Shown here piece by piece: positions 1 to 9,121 of a DNA stretch of 64,000 nucleotides. Origin of the DNA: Lacinutrix sp. 5H-3-7-4 (GTDB lineage Bacteria; Bacteroidota; Bacteroidia; Flavobacteriales; Flavobacteriaceae). The first letter of the stretch is position 1. Each line of letters opens with the position of its first letter. The stretch is taken from contig NC_015638.1 of NCBI RefSeq assembly GCF_000211855.2, forward strand, positions 558,001-622,000, given 5' to 3'. The notes beneath the pieces are model-generated. The model had not been told where the DNA came from and made no database searches. It saw nothing but the letters and a program-made list of their open reading frames with translations. Both the position numbers and the translations under genes were made by a program.

Positions 1-32
1 AGTATTTTAGCAAAAGTATTGCAAATAAAAAA

Positions 33-419
33 ATGGTACAACAAGTTACAAGAGGCATAAAAATTTCAGTAGAAACTAATTTTGAAGGCACTTTTTATAA
101 AAATTATAAAATACATTATGCCTTTGGATATAAAGTTACAATTGAAAACCAGAGTAAAGACTCTGTACAACTTAATGCCAGACATTGGACTATACTTGAT
201 GCTTTAAACAATATCGAAACTGTAAGTGGCGAAGGTGTTATTGGTAAAAAACCAGTTTTAAAACCAGGTGAATCTCACACTTACAATTCTGGCTGTTTAC
301 TTACATCTCCTTTTGGTGCTATGCAAGGCCATTACAGCATGATAAACTTTACAACAACTAAAAAGTTTGATGTTGCTATACCAACTTTTAAATTAAGCGC
401 TCCTTTTGCTATTAATTAA
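33..419 (+). CDS. apaG: ApaG family protein
   Basis: The 128-residue product matches ApaG in length and features: an all-beta fibronectin-III-like fold with the central GHYSM segment and a C-terminal run ending in FKLSAPFAIN. ApaG has been linked to Co2+/Mg2+ resistance in enterobacteria, but its molecular job is unsettled. The ATG follows an A-rich tract, as usual in Bacteroidota. The gene stands alone at the window edge and converges on the pair downstream, whose last stop codon lies 12 bases away. The family call is confident; the role is not. Confidence 0.93.
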   Translation: MVQQVTRGIKISVETNFEGTFYKNYKIHYAFGYKVTIENQSKDSVQLNARHWTILDALNNIETVSGEGVIGKKPVLKPGESHTYNSGCLLTSPFGAMQGHYSMINFTTTKKFDVAIPTFKLSAPFAIN

Positions 420-431
420 ATTTCTGTTTCT

Positions 432-1442
432 TTATTTTTCAGCTTTTCTATTAAACCTATATTTCTTTCCGTTTTGTTCTACGTGAAAAAAACTACAGTT
501 AGAATAGTGAATAATCTGATAAGGTTTTTTATAATTAAATTGAGAGTCTTCAGCTAAAAAAATCGCATCGCAATCTATATTTCCATATGGAGAAATACGG
601 CGGTACCGGTATTCGTTTTCTATAGCTGTTTTATGTATTTCATACCATGCACCAGCTGCTATTCCAGACAACCATTGCGCATTTTTATGAAGACCATCAA
701 CTTTTCTAGGCTTTAAAGTGCCTTCATGATTTGGAATATAATCTTGCAACCTATCTAAGAAGTTTTTTAAATTTTCTCTTTTTTGAGAACCTTTATACGC
801 TGTAATTTCTCCAATCTCTGAAACCTCAAAAACACAATCTCCTGTATTTGCTAATAAAACATTACCAACAGTACTTGGTGTAAACCATTTTGACTGCTGT
901 AAAGCTTTTTTAATTTTTGAATGTGTTACAGAAGCAATTAAACTATCGGTTACAAAACGAGCACAATTACAAGCTTCTTTTTTAAAAGCAGCATAATAAA
1001 TAAAACCTCGGTTTTGCATTTTTGTAATATGAAGCCTTGCCTTTTTATAATTTATTTGGTCGCAAACTGAAGCTATTAATCTTCCATCACCATGTGTGAT
1101 TTTAGGTTTTGTAGCAAGAAACTTTAAAATAGCATCTAAATTTTCAATCTTATCGTTTTTAATTGCTGCTTTAAATGGAAAATGCAGTTCGTTATCTGTA
1201 AATCGTCCTCTAACTCTTCCGTTTGGTTCTGGCGTAATATATCTACCAAAATCATGATATTCCAAAACACCTGTTTCTTTATCTATTAAAACTAAGGCTG
1301 CATGACCTGCACGAACACTTGTTTTACTTCCTATTCCAAGAAACCTTAAATATGGTGAGTACCATTCTTCAGCATGCGATACAATTGTATCTGGATAGGC
1401 TAAGGTTAGAATTATTCCTGTATTCTCTTTAGCGTTACCCAT
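432..1442 (-). CDS. conserved protein, possible permuted papain-like (LRAT/NlpC-type) fold
   Basis: The 336-residue protein has no signal peptide or membrane segment. Two short blocks stand out: RAGHAALVLID with His47, and ACNCARFV with Cys160. His before Cys, with the Cys in an N-C-x-x-F-V context, is the order seen in permuted NlpC/P60 or LRAT-like proteins, so a cysteine hydrolase or acyltransferase fold is an inference. It may belong to a flavobacterial DUF (DUF6695 comes to mind, from memory only). Its start overlaps the end of the NRDE gene by 8 bases, so the two are probably translated together. Substrate unknown. Confidence 0.75.
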   Translation of the reverse strand: MGNAKENTGIILTLAYPDTIVSHAEEWYSPYLRFLGIGSKTSVRAGHAALVLIDKETGVLEYHDFGRYITPEPNGRVRGRFTDNELHFPFKAAIKNDKIENLDAILKFLATKPKITHGDGRLIASVCDQINYKKARLHITKMQNRGFIYYAAFKKEACNCARFVTDSLIASVTHSKIKKALQQSKWFTPSTVGNVLLANTGDCVFEVSEIGEITAYKGSQKRENLKNFLDRLQDYIPNHEGTLKPRKVDGLHKNAQWLSGIAAGAWYEIHKTAIENEYRYRRISPYGNIDCDAIFLAEDSQFNYKKPYQIIHYSNCSFFHVEQNGKKYRFNRKAEK

Positions 1443-2160
1443 TTATAGTTTCAGATAAATTAAAATTTTTAACCGTAACCTCTTTTGTGTTTAAATTATT
1501 AAAACGCATTCCAAGTTTAGTATCGGTTTTTTCAATTTGTGTTATACTTGTTGTTTTAACAAAACCGCGATCCATTACAACACCAAAATCATTGTTTCCT
1601 TTTCCTGCTGTTTTATGAAATTTTAATAATGTAGATGCTTCTAATTCATTTTCAGCTTTAAAAACATTAAACCAATCGCGTCTAGCTTGTTTTTTATCTT
1701 CGGTATACAACGTTGTTGAAGACCATATTTTTGTTGCTAGTGGTAGTTGCTGAAAATGCTTTTGGGTTTCATCCCAGACCAGTTCATAAAATTTTAAATT
1801 GGTATTCCAGTCGGCAATCACAATTGTAAATGGCTCAATACCATTAAAATTATATGATGCTATTGTTGCCTCTATGGCATCTGTTGTTAATAAATCTGTC
1901 ACCACAACACCTCTACTTTGCCTATATGTTGGTTTTCTTTTATGTAATTTAAAACCACCATTAAGCAAACAAACAACTCTGTTTTTCTCACTTGCACCAA
2001 TCCAACTTCCACCAGATTGCTGGTCTTTTGGCATTAATAACTCTGCATTATTAATAGAATAAAAATCTGGTGACAAAGCAACTCGACTTGGCGCTTCGTC
2101 TCTATTAGAAGTTAGTACAAAATCATTATTACCTTTATAAAAAATACTTACTGTACACAT
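1435..2160 (-). CDS. NRDE (TANGO2-like) family protein
   Basis: The 241-residue protein begins MCTVSIF and carries TSNRDE near residue 20, the motif that names the NRDE/TANGO2 family. The frame is open upstream to 2190, but starting at 2160 puts Cys at position 2. That fits the family, in which removal of Met would expose an N-terminal Cys as in Ntn hydrolases. Eukaryotic TANGO2 has been linked to heme or lipid handling; the bacterial role is not established. It is the first gene of a two-gene unit with the papain-like protein downstream (8-base overlap). Confidence 0.88.
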   Translation of the reverse strand: MCTVSIFYKGNNDFVLTSNRDEAPSRVALSPDFYSINNAELLMPKDQQSGGSWIGASEKNRVVCLLNGGFKLHKRKPTYRQSRGVVVTDLLTTDAIEATIASYNFNGIEPFTIVIADWNTNLKFYELVWDETQKHFQQLPLATKIWSSTTLYTEDKKQARRDWFNVFKAENELEASTLLKFHKTAGKGNNDFGVVMDRGFVKTTSITQIEKTDTKLGMRFNNLNTKEVTVKNFNLSETING

Positions 2161-2329
2161 AAATAGTATAGTCCTAAATTGATGTAGCAACTTACAAAAA
2201 AATAAGAATTCTTTGGCATTTGCCTGAGAAAGAAATCGTTTAAAATTCCTTAACTTTGATGCTTTAAAATTTTAGACAACTAAAAACAACTAGATTTTCA
2301 CTTTCGTGGAAACAAAAAATTAATTTTAT

Positions 2330-3958
2330 ATGGGAAAAGGATTTTTTAATGTGCCAATTGCAGTTAACGAACCTGTAAGAGCTTACGAGCCAGGATGCGA
2401 ACATCGTGAAGCTATTTCTAAAGCATATCAAGAAATGTACAGTAGCGTTTTAGACGTACCAATGTACATTAATGGAAAAGATGTTAAAACTGGTGACACT
2501 AAACCAATGTCTCCACCGCACGATCATCAACATGTTGTTGGACACTATCATTTAGCAAAAAAATCTCACGTTGAAGAAGCAATTTCTACTGCTTTAGAAG
2601 CAAGGGAATCTTGGGCAAATACACCTTGGGAACATAGAGCTGGCATCTTTTTAAAAGCTGCCGAATTAATTGCCGGACCATACAGAGCTAGAATTAATGC
2701 TGCTACTATGATGGCGCAATCTAAAACAATACACCAAGCAGAAATTGATGCTGCTTGTGAGTTAATAGATTTTTTACGTTTTAACGTACAGTACATGACA
2801 GATATGTACCATGAGCAACCAGAAAGTACAAGTGGCGCATGGAATCGTTTAGAATACAGACCTCTTGAAGGATTTACTTACGCAGTATCGCCTTTTAACT
2901 TTACAGCTATTGCAGGAAACTTACCATCTTGTATGGCATTAATGGGTAATGTTGTAGTATGGAAACCAAGTGATTCTCAAATATACTCTGCAAAAGTAAT
3001 TATGGATGTATTTGAAGAAGCTGGTGTTCCTGCTGGAGTTATTAATGTTGTATTTGGTGATCCAAAAATGATTACTGATACTGTTTTAGCAAGTCCAGAT
3101 TTTTCTGGCTTACACTTTACAGGTTCTACATACATTTTTAAAGAGTTATGGAAGCAAATAGGAAACAATATACACAACTATAAAACTTACCCAAAAATTG
3201 TAGGTGAAACTGGTGGTAAAGATTTTATTGTTGCTCACAAAACGGCCAACCCAATTCAAGTTGCGACAGCTATTTCTCGTGGTGCTTTTGAGTTTCAAGG
3301 TCAAAAATGTAGTGCTGCTTCTCGTGCTTATATTTCTAAAAGTATATGGAGCGAAGTTAAAGCTCAAGTAATAGAAGATGTAAAATCTTTTAAAATGGGT
3401 TCTCCTGCGGATATGGAAAACTTTATTACGGCAGTTATTCATGAAGCTTCTTTTGATAAGTTAGCAAAATATATTGACCAAGCTAAAAAAGATAAAAATG
3501 CCGAAATTATTGTTGGTGGAAACTATGATAAGAGTAAAGGTTACTTTATTGAACCTACTGTAATTGTAACTGAAGACCCAAAATACACAACAATGTGTGA
3601 TGAGTTATTTGGTCCTGTAATTACTATATATGTTTTTGAAGATAAAGATTTCTCTAAAACTTTAAAACTGGTTGATGAAACATCAGAATATGCATTAACT
3701 GGTGCTATTTTAGCACAAGATAGATATGCTATTGTTGAAGCTACAAAAGCATTACAAAACTGTGCAGGTAACTTTTATATAAATGACAAGCCAACTGGAG
3801 CTGTTGTAGGACAACAACCATTTGGTGGCGCAAGAAGTTCTGGTACTAATGACAAAGCTGGAAGTATTTTAAACTTACAACGTTGGGTTTCACCAAGAAT
3901 GATTAAAGAAACATTTGTTACACCAACAGATTATAGATATCCTTTTTTAGGAGAATAA
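2330..3958 (+). CDS. pruA: L-glutamate gamma-semialdehyde dehydrogenase (1-pyrroline-5-carboxylate dehydrogenase)
   Basis: This NAD-dependent enzyme oxidises glutamate semialdehyde to glutamate, the second step of proline degradation. The 542-residue aldehyde dehydrogenase shows the expected blocks: SPFNFTAIAGN near residue 190, FTGST for dinucleotide binding, the general-base Glu in VGETGGKDF, and the catalytic Cys in FQGQKCSAASRA. The length fits the monofunctional long type of Bacteroidota and Gram-positives, not the PutA fusion. No proline dehydrogenase is adjacent. A strong hairpin terminator follows. The upstream gap contains TAACTTTG (2251-2258), a possible -7 box without a well-spaced -33 partner. 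Confidence 0.96.
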   Translation: MGKGFFNVPIAVNEPVRAYEPGCEHREAISKAYQEMYSSVLDVPMYINGKDVKTGDTKPMSPPHDHQHVVGHYHLAKKSHVEEAISTALEARESWANTPWEHRAGIFLKAAELIAGPYRARINAATMMAQSKTIHQAEIDAACELIDFLRFNVQYMTDMYHEQPESTSGAWNRLEYRPLEGFTYAVSPFNFTAIAGNLPSCMALMGNVVVWKPSDSQIYSAKVIMDVFEEAGVPAGVINVVFGDPKMITDTVLASPDFSGLHFTGSTYIFKELWKQIGNNIHNYKTYPKIVGETGGKDFIVAHKTANPIQVATAISRGAFEFQGQKCSAASRAYISKSIWSEVKAQVIEDVKSFKMGSPADMENFITAVIHEASFDKLAKYIDQAKKDKNAEIIVGGNYDKSKGYFIEPTVIVTEDPKYTTMCDELFGPVITIYVFEDKDFSKTLKLVDETSEYALTGAILAQDRYAIVEATKALQNCAGNFYINDKPTGAVVGQQPFGGARSSGTNDKAGSILNLQRWVSPRMIKETFVTPTDYRYPFLGE

Positions 3959-3981
3959 AATAATCTGTTTTTTAAACACAA

Positions 3982-4014
3982 AAAAACCAAAGCATAATGC
4001 TTTGGTTTTTTTAT
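3982..4014 (+). terminator. pruA terminator, probably bidirectional
   Basis: A perfect inverted repeat, ACCAAAGCA / TGCTTTGGT with a 3-base loop, is flanked by A and T runs. It lies between the convergent pruA and rsmG genes and could end transcription from both sides. Confidence 0.9.
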
Positions 4015-4033
4015 TTATAATCTATAAATTTTA

Positions 4034-4663
4034 TTAGCCACGCCATTTTAATGGTAAGTGTACTACTTTTTTAGTTTCGTAAAAATCTTCTGAATAAAAA
4101 TCACTTAAATTATATATTGTAGTCGTTTTATAATCTTTAAGTTCTTCGGTTAAATCTCCACCTTTTAAATACAAAATCCCGTTTTTTAATTCGTGATTTT
4201 GTTCTTTTTTAATTTTTCCTTTTACCCAATGAACAAATGTTGGCATTGCTGCTACTGCTCTACTTACAATAAAGTCGTAAGTTTCTTTAATTTCTTCTAC
4301 TCGGGTATGTGTTGTTTTTACATTCTCTAAGCCCAAACCTTGAGCAACTTCATTTACTACTTTAAGTTTTTTTGCAATACTATCTACTAAATGAAAATTA
4401 CATTCTGGGAATAATATGGCTAATGGAATACCAGGAAAACCGCCTCCAGTACCAACATCCATAATATCTGAGCCGTCTTTAAACTCAATAACCTTAGCAA
4501 TAGCAAGAGAATGCAGGACATGGCGCATATACAATTCGTCAATATCTTTTCTCGATACTACATTAATTTTAAGATTCCAATCTTGATACAAATGAGAAAG
4601 TTTTTCAAATTTATCTATTTGATCTTCAGTAAGATTTGGGAAGTATTTTAAAATAAGCTCCAT
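4034..4663 (-). CDS. rsmG: 16S rRNA (guanine-527 N7)-methyltransferase RsmG
   Basis: RsmG (GidB) methylates G527 of 16S rRNA with S-adenosylmethionine. The 209-residue protein has the class I methyltransferase glycine loop DVGTGGGFPGIPLAI and the conserved N-terminal DLYMRHVLHSL-like segment, here ELYMRHVLHSLA. Length is normal. The ATG lies 15 bases downstream of TATTTTTG, a good -7 box on this strand. Single-gene unit convergent with pruA. Confidence 0.96.
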   Translation of the reverse strand: MELILKYFPNLTEDQIDKFEKLSHLYQDWNLKINVVSRKDIDELYMRHVLHSLAIAKVIEFKDGSDIMDVGTGGGFPGIPLAILFPECNFHLVDSIAKKLKVVNEVAQGLGLENVKTTHTRVEEIKETYDFIVSRAVAAMPTFVHWVKGKIKKEQNHELKNGILYLKGGDLTEELKDYKTTTIYNLSDFYSEDFYETKKVVHLPLKWRG

Positions 4664-4677
4664 TATTATATTTTTTG

Positions 4678-4685
4678 CAAAAATA
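4678..4685 (-). promoter_or_regulatory. candidate rsmG -7 box
   Basis: On the minus strand this reads TATTTTTG, matching the Bacteroidota TAnnTTTG element. A TTTG is 24 bases further upstream, slightly longer than the usual spacing, so the -33 assignment is weak. Confidence 0.5.
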
Positions 4686-4743
4686 GAAATTTTATATCCA
4701 TATTTTTATCAAATTCTTTTTAAGTTCAAACGTTTTTATTAAT

Positions 4744-4751
4744 TATCTTTG
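4744..4751 (+). promoter_or_regulatory. candidate desaturase -7 box
   Basis: TATCTTTG is a perfect TAnnTTTG element. Transcription would start near 4757, leaving a leader of about 45 bases before the ATG at 4803. This argues against the in-frame start at 4764. No clear -33 TTG is seen at the normal distance. Confidence 0.6.
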
Positions 4752-4802
4752 ACACAAATATGATTGGCACGTTTTGTGCGTTATTATATAAAATTAAAAA
4801 AA

Positions 4803-5903
4803 ATGACAAAGCAAACTTTATCTTTCTCTAGAACAGATTCTGCAAAGTTCTTTAGAACTCTAAACAAGCGAGTTAACTCTTACTTTAAAGACAACAACAT
4901 TAAACGTACCGGTAACTGGAAATTATGGTTAAAAACTATAATTATGTTTACCATATTTTTAGCTCCTTACTTTTTAATATTGACCCTTAATATTCCTGGT
5001 TGGGCGCAATTATTACTTACCATAGTTATGGGAATAGGCATGGCTGGTGTAGGTATGAACGTTATGCACGATGGTAACCACGGTTCGTTTTCAAATAAAG
5101 AATGGGTTAACCGTTTAATGGGAAGTAGCATCTATATTTTAGCTGGAAATGTTTACAACTGGAAAGTACAACATAATGTATTACACCATACTTATACAAA
5201 TATCCATGGACATGATGAAGATTTAGAAGCGGGACGTATTTTACGTTTTTCTAAACATTCTGAATGGAGATGGCACCATAAATTTCAACACTACTACTCT
5301 ATTTTATTATACGGTTTATTAACTATAAACTGGGCAATCACTACAGACTGGCAACAAATGAAACGTTATATGAAACGCAAATTGTCTTATGGAGAATTCC
5401 CTAACCCTGTAGCAAACTGGAGTAAATTAGTGATTTCTAAAATTATATACATTGCTATGTGGATTGTATTACCAATGCTTATTTTAGATGCAGCTTGGTG
5501 GAAAATTTTAATAGGTTTCTTTATCATGCATTATACAGCAGGATTAATATTAAGTGTGGTTTTTCAATTAGCACATGTTATTGAAGATGCAGAAATGCCT
5601 TTACCAGAAAAAAACGGCACAATGAAAAACACTTGGGCAATACACCAATTAAGAACCACTGTAAATTTTGGTGCAAAAAGCCGAATTGTAAATTGGTTTA
5701 CTGGTGGTTTAAATCACCAAGTAGAGCATCATATATTTCCACATATTAGCCATATTCACTATGGCAAAATTGCAGAAATAGTAAGAGAAACTGCGCAAGA
5801 ATTTAATTTACCTTATAACGAATATAAAACCACTCGTAAAGCAATTGCTGCGCATTTTAGATATTTACGAGAAATGGGAATGAAACCAGCTTTACAAGCG
5901 TAA
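4803..5903 (+). CDS. membrane fatty acid desaturase
   Basis: The di-iron enzyme inserts a double bond into acyl-CoA or acyl-lipid chains in the membrane. With the start at 4803 (MTKQTLSF) it has 366 residues. Three histidine boxes are present: HDGNH (89-93), HNVLHH (124-129) and HQVEHH (305-310). The QVEHH form of the third box resembles linoleoyl-CoA/front-end desaturases, but no cytochrome b5 domain is present. Hydrophobic spans lie around residues 40-80 and 215-260. The frame extends to 4764, but a -7 box and an A-rich tract place the start at 4803. The aminotransferase follows after 11 bases. Regiospecificity cannot be told from sequence. Confidence 0.9.
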   Translation: MTKQTLSFSRTDSAKFFRTLNKRVNSYFKDNNIKRTGNWKLWLKTIIMFTIFLAPYFLILTLNIPGWAQLLLTIVMGIGMAGVGMNVMHDGNHGSFSNKEWVNRLMGSSIYILAGNVYNWKVQHNVLHHTYTNIHGHDEDLEAGRILRFSKHSEWRWHHKFQHYYSILLYGLLTINWAITTDWQQMKRYMKRKLSYGEFPNPVANWSKLVISKIIYIAMWIVLPMLILDAAWWKILIGFFIMHYTAGLILSVVFQLAHVIEDAEMPLPEKNGTMKNTWAIHQLRTTVNFGAKSRIVNWFTGGLNHQVEHHIFPHISHIHYGKIAEIVRETAQEFNLPYNEYKTTRKAIAAHFRYLREMGMKPALQA

Positions 5904-5914
5904 TCACAAATTTA

Positions 5915-7105
5915 ATGAGCCAACCACTTTCTAACCGTATTAAAAATATGGCTACTTCTGCCACTTTAGCAATGGCAGCAAAAGCAAGAGAATTAAGAGC
6001 TGAAGGCAAAGATATCATCGGTTTAAGTTTGGGCGAGCCAGACTTTAATACTCCAGATTTTATTAAAGGTGCCGCGATTCAAGCGATTAACGAAGATTAT
6101 AATTCTTACACACCAGTTGATGGTTATGTAGAATTAAAAGAAGCTGTAATCACTAAATTTAAACGTGATAATAATTTAACTTACACATTACCGCAAATAG
6201 TAGTTTCAACAGGAGCAAAACAATCACTTTATAATGTAGCACAAGTTATGTTAAATGATGGTGACGAAGTTATTTTACCTTGCCCATACTGGGTAAGTTA
6301 TAGCGATATTGTTAAGGTTGCTGGCGGCGTACCTGTAGAAGTTAAAACAGCTATCACTACAGATTTTAAAATGACTGCAGACCAACTAGAAGCAGCTATT
6401 ACACCTAAAACAAAAATGCTTTGGTTTAGCTCGCCTTGTAACCCAAGTGGATCTCTTTACAGTCATGAAGAATTAGAAGCTTTAGCTACCGTATTAAAAA
6501 AGCATCCAAATATTTATGTAGTTTCAGATGAAATTTACGAACACATAAACTACACAGGAAAACCTCACGCTAGTATGGCTGGTGTAGATGGTATGTTTGA
6601 ACGTACCGTAACAATAAATGGAGTCTCTAAAGCGTTCGCTATGACTGGATGGCGTATAGGTTATATAGGCGCACCAGATTGGATTGCACGTGCCTGTAAT
6701 AAAATTCAAGGTCAAATAACAAGTGGCGCAAACTGTATTGCACAGCGTGCTGTAATTACTGCCTTAAATGCAGATGCTAGTGTTGTAGATTATATGATTG
6801 ATGAATTTAAAGAGCGTCGTGATATGATTTTAGAATCTTTAAACAGTATTGAAGGTTTTAAAACAAATACACCAGAAGGTGCTTTTTATGTGTTTCCAGA
6901 TATTTCTTATTTCTTTGGAAAGACCGTAAAAGGAAAGACTATAAATAATGCTACAGATTTTTCTTTATTTTTATTAGAAGAAGCTCTTGTTGCAACAGTA
7001 ACTGGTGAAGCTTTTGGTAATCCAGATTGCATAAGAATAAGCTATGCTGCATCGCAGGAACAGATTAAAGAAGCGATTAGAAGAATTAAAGAAGCTTTAG
7101 CATAA
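5915..7105 (+). CDS. class I pyridoxal-phosphate aminotransferase (aspartate aminotransferase type)
   Basis: The 396-residue fold-type I enzyme contains GEPDFNTPDFI near the N-terminus, the SSPCNPSG block, VSDEIYEHI with the PLP-binding Asp and Tyr, and the Schiff-base Lys239 in SKAFAMTGWRIGY. These fit the AspC/aminotransferase I-gamma group that makes aspartate from oxaloacetate and glutamate; some members act on prephenate or other acids. It lies 11 bases after the desaturase, probably in the same transcript, and ends at a clear terminator. The metabolic link to the desaturase is not obvious. Confidence 0.93.
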   Translation: MSQPLSNRIKNMATSATLAMAAKARELRAEGKDIIGLSLGEPDFNTPDFIKGAAIQAINEDYNSYTPVDGYVELKEAVITKFKRDNNLTYTLPQIVVSTGAKQSLYNVAQVMLNDGDEVILPCPYWVSYSDIVKVAGGVPVEVKTAITTDFKMTADQLEAAITPKTKMLWFSSPCNPSGSLYSHEELEALATVLKKHPNIYVVSDEIYEHINYTGKPHASMAGVDGMFERTVTINGVSKAFAMTGWRIGYIGAPDWIARACNKIQGQITSGANCIAQRAVITALNADASVVDYMIDEFKERRDMILESLNSIEGFKTNTPEGAFYVFPDISYFFGKTVKGKTINNATDFSLFLLEEALVATVTGEAFGNPDCIRISYAASQEQIKEAIRRIKEALA

Positions 7106-7130
7106 TTAAAAACTAAACTCAAAATAAAAA

Positions 7131-7164
7131 AAGCCACTAAAATATTTAGTGGCTTTTTTTTTAG
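7131..7164 (+). terminator. aminotransferase terminator
   Basis: The stem AAAGCCACTAAA / TTTAGTGGCTTT has a 3-base loop and a run of nine T. Its T run overlaps the stop codon of the convergent small gene. Confidence 0.92.
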
Positions 7165-7430
7165 AACATAAAATATGTAAATACAATAATTAGAATAAGA
7201 GAAAACAAACCAATTAATAAAAAACGTTTTCGCTCTCTTATTTTATTTTCACGCCTAATCTTATTTTTTATTTCTAAAAGAATTTTAGGTGATGATTTTG
7301 GCAAATCATACTCTGTTTTTTCATTACTTGTATGTACAAAACTAAATCTATTTTCTTTTCGTTTTCCAACTAGTTTCCTGTTAGATTTTAGCGATTGATT
7401 CGCTTGCATCATTGCTCCTTCTCCACCCAT
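7161..7430 (-). CDS. small conserved-type membrane protein of unknown function
   Basis: The 89-residue protein has a basic N-terminal part (QSLKSNRKLVGKRKENRF), a charged helix rich in Arg, Lys and Glu (about residues 48-67) and one C-terminal hydrophobic helix (about 68-88), so it is probably tail-anchored in the inner membrane. Internal ATGs at residues 7 and 8 (MMQANQSL) are plausible alternative starts. I recall similar short QANQSLK proteins in other Flavobacteriaceae but cannot name a function. The leader has a small hairpin (7447-7460, CCGAA/TTCGG). Confidence 0.65.
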   Translation of the reverse strand: MGGEGAMMQANQSLKSNRKLVGKRKENRFSFVHTSNEKTEYDLPKSSPKILLEIKNKIRRENKIRERKRFLLIGLFSLILIIVFTYFMF

Positions 7431-7609
7431 AAGTTTAAATAATTTTCCGAATAATTTCGGCGTTAAACAATAAATATAGATACGTATAATACCAACTTTA
7501 AAGCCCTATATATCTATAGACATTAATTGATAAGTTTAGAAATCTAATAAAAGAATCACTACTCTATATATGTAGCGGTTTTAAATAAATTGTTACAAAA
7601 AAAAAAGTC

Positions 7610-9115
7610 TTATCGATTTCTCCAGAAAAAAGGCGTTAACAAAATTAGCACGGTGAATAACTCTAATCTACCAATAAGCATTAAAAATGATGACCACCAT
7701 TTTCCTATTGCTGGTAATGCATTATAGTTATCTACTGGCCCAAAATCACCTAATGCTGGACCAACATTACCTAAACTAGATGCCGCTAAACCTATTGCAG
7801 AAGTAAAATCTATTTGCATCATAGAGAAACCCAAAGCACCTACTATAAATGCTAAAAGATATAGAATAAAGAAACCTAAAATATTAAATACAATATCTCC
7901 AGACACCGATCGCTTATTGTAACGTACTGGCAAAATTGCATTTGGGTGTAATGCGCGTTTAAATTCTAGAAATCCATTTTTAATAGTAATTAAGTGTCGT
8001 ACCACTTTTATTCCTCCAGAAGTACTTCCGGCAGAACCACCTAAAAACATTAAACCAAAAAAGAAAACGGTTAAAAATGGTGTCCACAATGTATAATCTG
8101 CAGAAACAAATCCTGTAGTAGTTACAATGGCGAGCACCTGAAATAGAGAATGCCTAATTGCACTTTCACCTTCGCCAAAAACCATAGGATGATTAATTGA
8201 AGATTTACTTACATCTGCATTACAATAAATTAAAATGGCCGCTATGGCTGTAAAAATTACTATAAATCTAAAATAAAGTTTAAACTCTTCATCTTTAAAA
8301 ACTTTTTGAACTCTACCTTTAAAAGCAAAATAACTCAATACAAAGTTTGTACCTGCTAAAAACATAAACAGAATAATTATGTATTGTATTAAAGGTTTAT
8401 CATTCCAGTATGCAACGCTTGCATTTTTAGTTGAAAACCCACCTGTAGACAATGTACTTAAAGAATGATTTATAGCATCAAAAAACGACATTCCTGCTGC
8501 TTTAAGCAAAATAGTCTCTGCTGCTGTATAACCAAAATATATAAGCCATAACCGCTTAGCTGTATCTGTTATTCTTGGGTGTAATTTATCGGCACTTGGT
8601 CCTGGAGCTTCTGCTGCAAATAACTGCATACCACCAATACCTAATAATGGAAGAATAGCAACGGCAAGTACAATTATTCCCATTCCACCAATCCAATGTG
8701 TTAAGCTTCGCCAAAATAAAACACCTTCTGGCACAGCTTCAATATCATCTAAAATTGAAGCACCTGTAGTGGTAAAACCAGACATGGTTTCAAAAAAAGC
8801 ATCTGTAAAACTTGGAATAGACTCGGTTAAAACATAAGGTATAGATCCCGAAAGTGTCATTACAATCCAGCCAAAGGCTACCACTATATAACCTTCTCGC
8901 TTATTCATTTCTTTTTTATGGTTACGAGTATAAACCATACTCACCACACCAATTAGCATGGTAACTACACCAGAGATTAAAAGCTCTATAGTAACACCAT
9001 CTTTATAAATAAGGCTTACTAAAGTAGAAAGGAGCATGAAACCTCCATTAAAAAGAAATAATAAACCGAAAAAATGGAATATAATCTTATAATTAAGTTT
9101 TAAACTTTTACGCAT
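7610..9115 (-). CDS. trkH: TrkH-type potassium uptake channel subunit
   Basis: TrkH forms the membrane pore of the Trk/Ktr K+ system. The 501-residue protein has about ten hydrophobic segments and the four P-loop filter regions typical of the superfamily, for example TMSGFTTTGAS and SLSTLSTGGFST, with later TTTGFVSAD and SSLGNVGPALG repeats. The length is that of TrkH (about 480-500), not of shorter KtrB. It lies 6 bases downstream of trkA, its cytoplasmic gating partner, so both form one operon. I see no convincing terminator after it. Confidence 0.96.
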   Translation of the reverse strand: MRKSLKLNYKIIFHFFGLLFLFNGGFMLLSTLVSLIYKDGVTIELLISGVVTMLIGVVSMVYTRNHKKEMNKREGYIVVAFGWIVMTLSGSIPYVLTESIPSFTDAFFETMSGFTTTGASILDDIEAVPEGVLFWRSLTHWIGGMGIIVLAVAILPLLGIGGMQLFAAEAPGPSADKLHPRITDTAKRLWLIYFGYTAAETILLKAAGMSFFDAINHSLSTLSTGGFSTKNASVAYWNDKPLIQYIIILFMFLAGTNFVLSYFAFKGRVQKVFKDEEFKLYFRFIVIFTAIAAILIYCNADVSKSSINHPMVFGEGESAIRHSLFQVLAIVTTTGFVSADYTLWTPFLTVFFFGLMFLGGSAGSTSGGIKVVRHLITIKNGFLEFKRALHPNAILPVRYNKRSVSGDIVFNILGFFILYLLAFIVGALGFSMMQIDFTSAIGLAASSLGNVGPALGDFGPVDNYNALPAIGKWWSSFLMLIGRLELFTVLILLTPFFWRNR

Positions 9116-9121
9116 AATAGA

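Noticed and set aside
1-32. End of an upstream gene
   Set aside because: Too short to support any coding call; looks like an ordinary A-rich leader of apaG.
2219-2258. TTTG plus TAACTTTG as pruA promoter
   Set aside because: The 28-base spacing is outside the usual range; not listed as a feature.
3146-3442. 98-codon frame opposite pruA
   Set aside because: Antisense shadow of a clearly conserved enzyme.
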